This document shows, piece by piece, positions 1 to 9,439 of a stretch of DNA of 64,000 nt; within the stretch, counting starts at the first letter, position 1, and every line of letters begins with the position of its first letter. The DNA is from Quercus robur (taxonomy: Eukaryota > Streptophyta > Magnoliopsida > Fagales > Fagaceae). The translations under genes were made by a program, and so were the position numbers. Under the pieces are notes generated by a model. That model saw nothing but the letters and a program-made list of their open reading frames with translations. It made no database searches and was not told the origin of the DNA. Location of the stretch: NCBI RefSeq assembly GCF_932294415.1, contig NC_065541.1, forward strand, positions 54,228,290 to 54,292,289, read 5' to 3'.

Positions 1-287
1 CCTAAAATTCAACAACTTGTGGGAGTAAAGGACAAGAGTGGGTTGCGCCTAAATGATAGCTCTCCAAAAGTTCATAACGAAAAGAAATTTGTAGGCCAGA
101 GTAGTTATCCAACTAATGAAGCAACAACAGCTCTAATTTATCAATATAAACAATTTTTTTTTTTGATAAGTGAACAATATTTTTTTTTTCTCATTCTTTT
201 TGCATCAATTTCTACAAAACATGATAATTAGAAAACGCCCTACAACAGTACACTCTACAGTTAATGAAATTGGCAAACTAACATAAC
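1..287. other. 3' flank of the receptor-like kinase gene
   Basis: No gene is supported here. The segment lies just downstream of the kinase stop codon, so part of it is probably that gene's 3' UTR. It is AT-rich with two short T-runs near 153-163 and 180-190. Confidence 0.5.
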
Positions 288-2306
288 TCACCGGGCCTTC
301 TTCTGGGACTTGAACGGGAAATTTGAAGGTGGTGAAGGTGAAAACTCAAATGGCAGGTGGGGTGGCTCAGTCTCACCAGATAGCATACCCACAATTTCTT
401 TCATTGTAGGCCGTTTAGCTGGCGATTTCTGCAAACATAGCAGTGCAATTGTAATGCAAAGCAATGCCTGCTCCTTATCCAATGAATGAATTGACAAATC
501 AACAAGGTCCAAGAGCTTCCCATTGCGAGCTAGTTGCCTAGCCCACGAGATCAAATTAGCCCTCTCGAATTCTGACATTGGTGAGGCCGTGACTTGTAGC
601 GGCCTCCGCCCCGAAACAACAACCAAAAGCAAAACCCCAAAGCTATAAACATCGCATTTCTCTGATAGCAACCCACCACCACCATATTCAGGAGCAATGT
701 AACACACAGTTCCTCTCATACTCGGCGTGCTACTTACGCCACCACTCTTGGGTATATCTCCATTACCCCAATCTTGGCTATTTCTTCGACAACTTCTAAG
801 CTCTCCACTTAGTCCATCCAACCACCAATCAATGCTACCTCTACTACTCTTCCTCTTCTTCCTCCCTTGTACAACCGCCACATCCTCAACCTCATCATCA
901 TCATCATCCTTTTGCCACCACATTTCTCTATTACTACTTGAACCAAGCGCTCGTTTTTGCTTCTTCTTTGTCTTCCTTGAAAGCTCCTCACAAAACTCTT
1001 CCTTCCACCACTCCCTTGGCTTCCTATTCTTCTCCTTCCTTCTCATCCTTTCTTCATCCAAAGACGCCCACCAATCCAATCTTTTCCTCTGCTTCTTCTT
1101 ATTCTGTTTCTGTTTCTGCTTCTGCTTCTGCTTATCCTCAATTTTCAAGGCCGACCCATCATTCTCAACCGAGCTTGGCGATGCAATCCATTCATTCTTA
1201 GGCCTCTCTTTCTTTATCTCACTCCCAATCCACTCCATCACATAGTCCTTCACTCTACCCGATTCAGACCCACCTCCATTATCTTGCTTCCACCACCAAT
1301 CCCTCTTCGAACCCCCATTTTTTCTTCCATTCCCAATCAAATCCTTGCCACTATCAAGACTAATCTTATCGAAAAACCCCTCCGATGTGCTTGCCTTATC
1401 GACACCACCTTCAGGCGAAACCACCACCGCCACATTCTCCGGCGAGGCCTCAGAATCCAATATCCTAACCACACAACTGTCCGGAGATCGATCAACAATA
1501 ACCTCATCGAACCCAGTGGCCACACTCTCAGTCTCCTCCAAAATAGACCCGTTATCCTCAGCAACTTCGACCACTCCGTCCTTCTTCTCCACAAGATCCT
1601 CGGTCTTCAACCTCGCTAAACCGAAATCTCCAATCTTGGCCTTGAAATCAGCATCTAACAGAATATTACTGGGCTTGATATCACCATGAACAACCGGTGG
1701 AGAGCACAAATGGTGAAGATAAGAGAGACCCTTTGCGATATCGACAACAATGTTGAATCTTTTCGTCCATTCCATAAGCTCAGCACATTTCTTGTCAAGC
1801 AAAGCGTCTTGCAAGCTACGGTTAGGCATGTACTCGTACACCAGAATGAGTTTCCGGCCACGACGGTCAGAGGAGTAGCCGAGGAGAGAGAGGATGTGTG
1901 GGCAAGAGAGAAAGGAAGCGATGGAGAGCTCGTTGTGGAACTCACGCTCGCCTTGGAGAGAGCCAGGGGAGTCCATGAGCTTGAGAGCTAAGGCTTGGCC
2001 AGAAGGCAGAGTGGCCTTGTAGACAGAGCCGAAGCCACCGTGGCCGAGGAGTGTGGAGGGGGAGAATGACGAGGTGGAGCGGCGGAGGAGGGAGTAGGAG
2101 AAGCGGCGGCGCTGTTGGTCACATGGGGTGGTGCGATTGCGAGAGAGTTTGCGGTAGAGGAGGAGAGAGAGGAGGAGGAAGAGAAGGATGAGGGTTAGAG
2201 TTAGGAGTATAGGGAGGAGTATGGGGAGGAGGGGAAGGCGGCGGTGGTGGTGGTGGTGGTGGCGGTGGTTGTTTGGTGGTTCCGGTGGTGATGGGAGGGA
2301 TGGCAT
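288..2306 (-). CDS. Receptor-like protein kinase, At1g80870 type, with large activation-segment insertion
   Basis: Intronless 672-residue membrane kinase, presumably phosphorylating Ser/Thr on proteins at the plasma membrane; ligand unknown. The N terminus is short, with a six-His run (residues 16-21) and one strong hydrophobic segment (about 25-51). There is no LRR or lectin ectodomain. Kinase motifs: Gly-rich loop GHGGFGSV (88-95), Lys109, HGD (207-209), Asn214, DFG (227-229), APE (538-540), conserved Arg632. The catalytic-loop HGD replaces HRD, making this a non-RD kinase. Between DFG and APE lie about 300 extra residues, acidic at first, then very Lys/Arg/Gln-rich, with recurring Trp-Trp pairs. 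Such an insertion is, as far as I recall, typical of the At1g80870 group, and total length fits that group (about 690). The Met at 2306 is the first in frame and sits just before the hydrophobic segment. Assignment to the RLK family is certain; the orthology is from memory. Confidence 0.93.
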   Translation of the reverse strand: MPSLPSPPEPPNNHRHHHHHHRRLPLLPILLPILLTLTLILLFLLLSLLLYRKLSRNRTTPCDQQRRRFSYSLLRRSTSSFSPSTLLGHGGFGSVYKATLPSGQALALKLMDSPGSLQGEREFHNELSIASFLSCPHILSLLGYSSDRRGRKLILVYEYMPNRSLQDALLDKKCAELMEWTKRFNIVVDIAKGLSYLHHLCSPPVVHGDIKPSNILLDADFKAKIGDFGLARLKTEDLVEKKDGVVEVAEDNGSILEETESVATGFDEVIVDRSPDSCVVRILDSEASPENVAVVVSPEGGVDKASTSEGFFDKISLDSGKDLIGNGRKNGGSKRDWWWKQDNGGGSESGRVKDYVMEWIGSEIKKERPKNEWIASPSSVENDGSALKIEDKQKQKQKQKQNKKKQRKRLDWWASLDEERMRRKEKNRKPREWWKEEFCEELSRKTKKKQKRALGSSSNREMWWQKDDDDDEVEDVAVVQGRKKRKSSRGSIDWWLDGLSGELRSCRRNSQDWGNGDIPKSGGVSSTPSMRGTVCYIAPEYGGGGLLSEKCDVYSFGVLLLVVVSGRRPLQVTASPMSEFERANLISWARQLARNGKLLDLVDLSIHSLDKEQALLCITIALLCLQKSPAKRPTMKEIVGMLSGETEPPHLPFEFSPSPPSNFPFKSQKKAR

Positions 2307-2367
2307 GGTTGTAAATATGTGGGAAATAGAGGGGGGTGGAGTTATAGAATTGAGAGTTCCATTTGGT

Positions 2368-2385
2368 GAGAGAGAGAGAGAGAGA
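2368..2385 (-). repeat. GA/CT microsatellite in kinase 5' leader
   Basis: A short GA run on the plus strand, so CT-rich in the transcript, 60-80 bp upstream of the kinase ATG. CT-rich leaders are common in plant 5' UTRs; a regulatory effect is only inferred. Confidence 0.5.
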
Positions 2386-2700
2386 TTGTGGCTAAGGCTA
2401 AGGAAGAAGAACTGAAGAAGCAGAAGAAGAATGATACTGACCGATAGCTATCTATCACAACTCTCACAGCTCAGTTCTTCACCGTAACTCACACTTTTGT
2501 TTTGCTTTGTTTTGTTTATTAGGGTCGCTTTTGTTCATTATTACAAATACGACTATAGATGGGAAGATTATTATTTTCAGTTGAAAAGCTTAAAATTATT
2601 TAATTGCCTTTTTTTTTATTGAGCTTAAAATTAATTGCTAAAAGATGTCAACAACAAAAAATATTAATTGCTAAAAAGTAAACTCAACAACAACAAAAAT

Positions 2701-3159
2701 GCCAAAATACAAAAAAACCCCTAGATGAATAAGTTGCAAAAATGCCACCCTAGAATTTCAATTCTTCCTTATAGCTCTTTAAGGTTTTCTATATCGGTCA
2801 AATTGACCCCTGAAACTCTTTTTTTTTTTTTTGAGAATGCCCTGAAACTAATTTAGGTTGGCTTTTATGGATAGAAAAATCACATAACTATCACCTGACT
2901 AGTGGAGTGAATCATTTGGTGAGTTTTCTTTATGCGGTCATATGATGGCTGCATGATTTTTCTGTCTATAAGAGTTAATCGAAGTTAGTTCTACGAGTCA
3001 ATTTGACAGATATAGAAACATAAAGGAGATAAAAGAAAGAATTGAAACCTTAATTGTGTTTTTGCAATTGTCGCTAACCTTGGAGGATGTTTTTGCATTT
3101 TGATTAATTGTGTTTTTATAGTTGTCGCTAACCTTGGAGGATGTTTTTGCATTTTGACC
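2701..3159. mobile_element. Foldback (long inverted-repeat) element
   Basis: The left half (from 2701) and the reverse complement of the right half (from 3159) align for about 200 bp, including the shared stretch TTTCAATTCTT, the block around the TCAAATTGAC sequence and the AGAAAAATCA block near the centre. Almost the whole 459 bp is self-complementary. The right arm carries a 61-bp tandem duplication ending in the GGAGGATGTTTTTGCATTTTG-type motif (copies at about 3061-3121). No coding sequence. A non-autonomous foldback or MITE; the superfamily was not determined. Confidence 0.65.
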
Positions 3160-3168
3160 AAAAAATTA

Positions 3169-4289
3169 CTCCCTCATCCCAATTTGTTTGTTCTGTTTGA
3201 AAAGTCAAACATTTTAAGGAAACATCATTTATTATTTTGTCTGCCTTATAAAAATGTATAAGTTTACAAAACTACCATTGTAAGGACTCAATTTGTGTCA
3301 ATCCCAAACTCGTATTGGGTTCAAACGCTAAAAGCCCAAATAATAAATTTGTAGAGCGTGGATATAAAAGAACTAGATTAACTTTAGAAGAAAAACGATT
3401 AAACTTAATGTTTTTAGACGGATTAATACAAATATTACGATCAATTTATCCTTGAAACAAGCTAAGTTCTTTATTTCGTAAGATTTTCTTCTAAGCATCA
3501 ATTGTTTAGAAGTTCCAATGTCCTTTTCCTTAATGCATTCTTCCCTGTTATATACTACCCTCTTGGTGTTATTTTCACCACATACGTGTAGGTTGGATTC
3601 GGGGGATCCCTTCCTGTCCCATCCAACACCTCCTAGAACCTCCAACTAGCAGCTGTAAGGCTGCTTCATCACTGTTCAAGCATCACCTCCACATTAATGC
3701 GGCCAGAGAGTTGGTTGAAAGACAATTAATGTGGAGATAGCAGTTGTTAAAGATATTTGTTTATCTTTTCTTTCTTATCCTTGGCCCCATGTCCCACCTT
3801 TAGTGGTAATATAGTTTCGAAGTGTGTTTGTGACAATACGACATTCAGGTCGTCCTCGGACACATATTGCTGAGAAGGATTTTGTTCTCGGACGAATACT
3901 GGACCCATCTCATGTGATATCTACTCCTCTTTTCATTTGGTTCCCCTTATAACCTTATGTGGGCCTTCTCGGATGGTTTAACGTCCTTAGATAGGCCACA
4001 GGCCTAGTTAACACGGTTTTAATAATTATTGATTGACTGGCCCCCACAACCCTTAAATAAATTTATCAGCTTTTTAAAAAAGAGTTATTCTTAATGAGGC
4101 AACTAAAAATGTGCCCCAATTAAATTGATTTTTTTTTAATATTAGTTAGTTTTGTTTTCAAATAGTTTTAAAAATAAAGTAAGGGTATAATAGAAATATT
4201 AGTAAACTAATAATTTTTATTTTTAGAAACAGGACAATATCTTAGGACATCCCAAAATGGAATAGAGAACAAGCAAACTGGGACGGAGG
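3169..4289. mobile_element. Stowaway/mariner-type MITE, split by a solo LTR
   Basis: The left end CTCCCTCATCCCAATTTG and the reverse complement of the right end CCTCCGTCCCAGTTTG are an imperfect terminal inverted repeat of the CTCCCTCCGTCCC type, known from plant Stowaway/mariner elements. Both ends are flanked by TA. Without the 770-bp LTR inside it the element is about 350 bp, a normal MITE size. Confidence 0.75.
3279..4048. mobile_element. Solo LTR of an LTR retrotransposon (fossil)
   Basis: A 770-bp block starting TG and ending CA, nested inside the mariner-type MITE. It is flanked by near-identical 5-bp repeats (ACCAT/ACCCT) that look like its target-site duplication. No internal retroviral region is present, so it is the product of LTR-LTR recombination. 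Copia or gypsy membership cannot be told from the LTR alone. It is younger than the MITE it interrupts. Confidence 0.6.
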
Positions 4290-4349
4290 TAATAGTATAA
4301 ATAATCTCCTGGAACAAATACATAATACATACTTTAAATATATATTTTA

Positions 4350-4540
4350 TTTGTGAATTTCAATTAGCACCACTATAAAAGTCTCTTATCGTGGAATAAA
4401 AAATCTAAGTTTGAGCTCTACCAACACAAATTAAAAAAAAAAAAAAAAAAAAATCGGTTGGTGTCTTACCCTAATGATAAGAGCAATTATCATGAAGATG
4501 ACACCATGAGTTGAAATTCTAGCTGTGGGAGGAGGGGGCT
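4350..4540 (+). mobile_element. SINE-like tRNA-derived fragments
   Basis: Two tRNA-like blocks sit on either side of an A-run at 4433-4452. The first has a B-box-like GTTTGAGCTCTACC and a terminal A-tail, as in plant SINEs. The second (from 4454) has an A-box-like ACCCTAATGATAAGAGC and a weaker B-box. Boundaries and target-site duplications are unclear. Confidence 0.35.
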
Positions 4541-4549
4541 TAAAGAATG

Positions 4550-5330
4550 AATATTACCAAATAGGTTTGGACCGATGAAGCAGTTGGGCCCGACTACTCA
4601 TTATCTTAAGCCCAACACAATAAGGGTAATCTAGATAGTGAAACCAAGGAAGTCGACTCGCCCGAGGAAGCTAAGGAGTGTACACTCCTCAAGAGACTAT
4701 AAATGAACTACCAAGGTCATATGACTGAACACCGAGGAAGGAAGTAGAGATGTGCAAGTAACACAATGAGGAAGCTTCTAGATAAAACACCTATTACCTT
4801 CACATTTAATGCACTGCACCAACCCAATCAGCCATATTAATGGCAGAATGACCCTTAAACAGTGTCACCACACCCTACATCCTACTCTACCAACACCAGC
4901 AAAACAATGGTGGGACAAGTATCCAATAAAGGATCAACAATCCTCCAAGTGGAAGGTAAGGATACAATCCCAGTAACTATATATAGTAGGAAAAATCCTC
5001 CTGATGGGGGATTGGAGAAACATGGAACGCAAAAAGAGAGAGGAATTAGGAATTGTATAACCAAAAGATTTGTTATCATAAGAACAATTGTTCCTCGAAT
5101 AGCCTGAGGAGAAAGCTTGAATAATACTCCTTGCTTTTTCTTTCTACTAATCTCTTCTTAAACTATTGACTTAGATATTTCTTTTTCTTTAAATTCACCA
5201 ATTGAGGCTACTAAGGCTCAAATGGTTAACCTTAACAATCCACCTCTACAAATAAATTGCATCAAGCTTATATTTCAACCCATTCCTATTTGACTTGGGT
5301 TTAGTTTCTTGTGTTGTCCCCTACACTAGC
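4550..5330. mobile_element. LTR-like retrotransposon fossil
   Basis: About 780 bp of moderately GC-balanced sequence unlike its AT-rich surroundings. It has a TATATATAG box near 4978 and a right end resembling the TCTTGTGTTGTCCCCTACA terminus seen in plant LTRs. No coding domain is visible. It is probably a solo LTR or LTR remnant, but no clean flanking repeats were found, so the call is tentative. Confidence 0.35.
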
Positions 5331-5696
5331 ATATCCATAAAATTAAATTAAAATAAAATAAAAATGTTTTTGTTTAATAGATAAATAGTGGGGAATCTAG
5401 TCTCACTTAAACCTTTACATGCCTCAAATCTCAAAATTACAACATAATGTTTTTTATAATAATTCGATGGTAGAAGAAAGGGAATTCAAATCTATAACAT
5501 TATTAATTCTAAAATGTATCAATTAATTTATAAGACTCTTCTTAACATAATCAACATAATCATGATGACTAAGACCCAATGGCGACTATGAAGTTATAAA
5601 CTATGATTGACAAAAATTATTTGTATATGAGAAAAGGTGGCAAAACTCACGGAGCTCAAAGCAGAGGAAGTATTAACCAGCGGTTTCATTAGTGGC

Positions 5697-5887
5697 CACG
5701 TGTTGCTCTCTTATTGGAGTGGAGTCTGATTTATTTTTTTTAATAAATAAAATAAATTTCCCAAATTTAACCTTGTGAGTTTGAGTTGGTGTAGTTGTCA
5801 TTTACTAATGAGGTGGAGAGTTGGTCGTATCATATGTAGATGTAGTTTGGGAAAGGCGAAAGTCCACGCGCCAAAGTAAATCACGTG
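5697..5887. promoter_or_regulatory. Two G-boxes (CACGTG)
   Basis: Perfect CACGTG palindromes at 5697-5702 and 5882-5887, with a TATAAAAAA box at 5969-5977 and a splice-acceptor-like TTCGCAG at 6115-6121. G-boxes bind bZIP/bHLH factors. Together they look like a plant promoter reading rightwards, but no recognisable gene follows: the first ATG after the box (6123) opens only a 20-codon ORF. The motifs are seen directly; promoter function is inferred. Confidence 0.3.
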
Positions 5888-5979
5888 GGGATCAGCCGAT
5901 CAGGTATTATTTGAAGTTTTATTATCAGTCCACCTGTTAGACCACGTTCGTGGGGTCCACACTAAGTCTATAAAAAACA

Positions 5980-6770
5980 AATCAATACAGTCACCAATCC
6001 AACGTGCTTCTTGAGGTCGCGTGGGAGTTGAGTTGAGTTGAGTTTGTATTTTGTTTTTGTCACAGTTTTGTTTGTTTGTTTATTTAATATCCAAACTCTT
6101 GATTTTGGGTTTGATTCGCAGCTATGTTAGCTGGAAGGATGAGGACCAGGTTGTGCCCTCATCCATATGGAGTTTGTGGTGTTTGAGTTTGACCTTTTTT
6201 TTATATATAAAAAGTACTAACAATTAACTAATTCTTTTTTCGTAAAGTGTTTTTGAATGGGACTGACTACACACATACCAACTGTAGCTATCACTAGCTT
6301 CGTTCTAGGATTCTTCATTTCTCAACTCTCTTTTTTATTTATTTAAATTTTTTTTAAATTAGTTACTGTAGGAAAACAGTCAATCCTATTAAATATTGTT
6401 AACCCCAATAAAAAATAATAATAATAGGCCCATGGTTAACAGAAAACAACATTAGGACCGACTTTTGGGGCTTAGAAAAAAAAGATTGGTCCACCGCCTG
6501 AAAGAAAAATATATATGTCAAATCCTTGGTAAAAGCCTTTTTTTTTTTTTTTTTACTATCATGTGACATGTGCAGTTTATTTTTAAAAATAAATTATTTT
6601 AATTTTATATTTAAAAATTTTAAAAAAATTTTAATTTAAAAAAACGCAGTTTAAACTAGAGAGCAGAGATTTGGAGAAGTAATCCAAAACATCCTAATCT
6701 CCTATTTTGAATTGGCATGAAAAACAGTAAAAGAGGAGCCTAAGAATATAATTTTTCTAAAGGCACTTCT
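5980..6770. other. AT-rich intergenic stretch, no gene recognised
   Basis: Contains one 20-codon ORF at 6123-6185, T-runs near 6539-6554, and nothing else that I can name. Confidence 0.4.
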
Positions 6771-6772
6771 AT

Positions 6773-6971
6773 GTTTTAGTTTGGATTGCACTAAAATGAA
6801 CGCGTTCGTGTTTCTGTCAGTGGATCCCGTGCACTGTTCATGAGACTCACAAGTTGTCTAATTCAACAAAATTTTCATTAAAACTGGGTCTCATGTACTA
6901 TTCACACATTTAAAAATTATTTTGCTACAGCGTTTTCAGTTTTCAACAATAAGCGATATTCAAACAAACTC
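6773..6971. mobile_element. Harbinger-like MITE
   Basis: About 199 bp with imperfect terminal inverted repeats (left GTTTTAGTTTGGATTGC; right, reverse-complemented, GAGTTTGTTTGAATATCGC), flanked by TAT on both sides. The interior contains GTGCACTGTTCATGAGACTC and a GTTTTCAGTTTTCAACAATA block. The same kinds of block occur in the MITE train at 49.1-49.8 kb, so they belong to one broad family. Confidence 0.5.
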
Positions 6972-7129
6972 TATATTGAAAAAAATAACTTAATTAAAAA
7001 ACTATAATAATTAATTAATCTAAAACTTTTGCTCTATATAAAATAACCTACAATTGTTTTAAGATGTAACAAGATAACAATGAAATTATTGGTTATAAAT
7101 GTTGCACAATGTAAAAATGTGAGTAAGAT

Positions 7130-7730
7130 TGTGTTAGTGCATTTTAAATTAAACTACCTTAAAACTTAAATTAATTGAATATTAATAAAGAGGTGAGTTA
7201 TAGTGGAATTTGTTAAAAAAAGAGTTTAACATGTATGTAAGTTAAATTAAATTAATTAAGTGGAGTTATCTAAACTAATAAATAACATGTAGGTTATGAG
7301 AAGGATTAGAAGACTATATATATAGTTATGCTACGGACTAATTTCATATCAAGAGTGAAGGAAGAAAAAAAGTTAAAGCAAAGAGCTCTCTCTTCTTTTT
7401 CTATAATATTTGTGAGTAGTGTGTGAGTAGTGTGTGAGAGTGAGTGAATTCAACAATTTTCCTAAACACTTGAGAGATTTCGGGCCAAAAAAAGGTGTTT
7501 CTTTTGGAGGAGTTTTGAGCTCAACCACTTATGCAAAGTTGGTTCGAGCTACACAATGAACTGTTGGGCTGTTGTATTCTGGAGGGGACAAGTCAAAAGT
7601 GAATTTCTGTTGCATCAATTTCTAGGCTTTTCCAATTGCAAAGAACTTGAACCTCCTTAAAGAAAGCGAGATTTCCGTGCCTCAGTCCGACATTGTTCGT
7701 TTATATTTTTATTTATATTGTAACCAAAAT
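7130..7730 (+). mobile_element. LTR-like retrotransposon fossil (copia-like LTR)
   Basis: The stretch with GAGCTCAACCACTTATGC, the GGAGGGGACAAGTC block and the CCCGTGCCTCAGTCCGAC-like end resembles plant copia-type LTR/leader sequence that I recognise only by general memory. No internal domains follow. Boundaries are approximate and the family call is tentative. Confidence 0.3.
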
Positions 7731-8156
7731 ATCATTTTCTTGGTAATTTCTCTAACAGAATGTCCAAATAAATTGAACATTAATACCAATTATGAAATTG
7801 AATATGTGAAAGATGTTCTTGGAGACCAATTAGAAAATAGAAAATTAAAATAGTGACTAGATGAAAAAAAAAATGTCTAGCAAGACATAAATGCATGCTT
7901 AGTTTACACATCTATTTTCCAGGAGCATTTGTATTTGAACAGGTTGGTACGTTCTAGTATTTGTATTTCTAATAAAAACATTTAATGTTCAAATCTACTC
8001 TCTCTCTACTATTGAATAATAATAATAAAATTTTTACACGCCTGTTTGTGGGAAAATAATACTCAATCCCTTTTGTTTTATTCTCTATTTTATTTTAGAA
8101 TGTTCCAGAAATATGGAGTTTTCAAAATCCAATGAATATAATATTTATAACTTCTA

Positions 8157-8779
8157 GAGCATTAGCATTGAAAAATGCTAATGCTATATCTAAGCCTTTT
8201 TTAGCATTTTATGGCTTAAAATGTGCTGCATCAAAGGATGCTAAACACAATTATTGTAAAAATTTTTACAATAGTGCTACAGTATAATTCTATCTTTAGA
8301 ATTGTACTGTAACACAATGGTATAAAAAATATATATATTTTAATCCACCGCCATTTCTCTCTCTTCAGTCTCTCTTTCTCATTTGCTCTCTCCGCTCTCT
8401 TCACATTCTCTCTGCTCTTTCCTCTTCCAAACCCAAACATCATCTGCTCTCTCCGCTCTCTTCAATCTCTCTGCTCTTTCCTCTTTCAAACCCAAACATC
8501 ATCATCTCTTTCTCATCTGCTTTGTGATGTTGGGCTGTGACCGGTGCTTAAAGGAAGTGGTGGGTATGGCTAAGGTGAGTTGTGGGTCACGGAGATCGGA
8601 GTGGGTCATGGCGTGGGTCACGGAGATCGGAGTGGTTGAAGTGGGTCACGGCGCGGGTCACGGCATGGGTCGCGGAGTCGGAGATCGGAGTGGGCTGAAG
8701 TGGGTTGTGGGTATGGCTAATTGGTCACGGCGTGGGTCACGGAGATCGGAGATTGGAGATCGGGTTCTGTTGTGATGCT

Positions 8780-8832
<53 letters not shown>

Positions 8833-8992
8833 ATTGGGATTTTTGTTCCGGTGGGATTTTAGAGAAACTCATTTGTACATGTCGCCGGAATCAGTTAATC
8901 GAATCGCTGGCGGATATTTGGATTATGTGTGTTTGTTGCTCTGTTTAAGGTTTGATGGTTGTGTTTGTGCGTGATGGTTCTGTTGTGATGCT

Positions 8993-9052
<60 letters not shown>

Positions 9053-9439
9053 CTGGCTATGACCGGTGCTTAAAGGGGTTGTGGGTGGTGGTTGGGTCCG
9101 TGGTTTGGGTCGTGTTTGGGTAGTGGTTGGGTTGTGGGTTGATCGATGGTGGGTTGATCGGTGATGGGTCTGTGTGGTTCTATGAGAGGAGCTGGTGCTA
9201 GAGGTTGAGGGAGGCTGAGGAAAAAAAAAAAAGAAACGGTTGGAAAGCCTAGGAAGGTAGAACTGAAAAAAAAAAAATTGGTTAAAAAGAAATAATAAAA
9301 AAAGATTAAAGAATAATATTTTAATAAGAATAGAGTTTTAGGATGTGGGAGGTATTGTAAAATGGGATGGTATAAGTAATAAAGTGACTTTTTGGGATGG
9401 TATAATAGTATAGCATATCATTTTTCAATGCTAGTGCTC
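8157..9439. mobile_element. 1.28-kb non-autonomous TIR transposon (PIF/Harbinger-like)
   Basis: Terminal inverted repeats: left GAGCATTAGCATTGAAAAATG, right (reverse-complemented) GAGCACTAGCATTGAAAAATG, one mismatch in 21. Flanks are CTA/TAG, giving only a shared TA. The left subterminal region holds a strong hairpin at about 8278-8315. The interior has a CT-rich leader (8355-8520), a GTGGGTCACGGAGATCGGA minisatellite (8575-8760), two poly-T tracts (about 8781-8828 and 8996-9052) and an internal duplication of the GTTCTGTTGTGATGCTGG motif. No transposase is visible. The 51.9-kb element has related termini (GAGCATTCACATTG) with a clear TTA target. Confidence 0.75.

Noticed and set aside
727-1689. 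Several open frames on the plus strand opposite the kinase
   Set aside because: They are antisense shadows of the kinase; compositions rich in Ser, Leu and Phe mirror its Lys/Glu-rich codons, and no family is recognisable.
8383-8775. 130-codon frame in the 1.28-kb TIR element
   Set aside because: Low-complexity translation across a minisatellite; no homology recognised.
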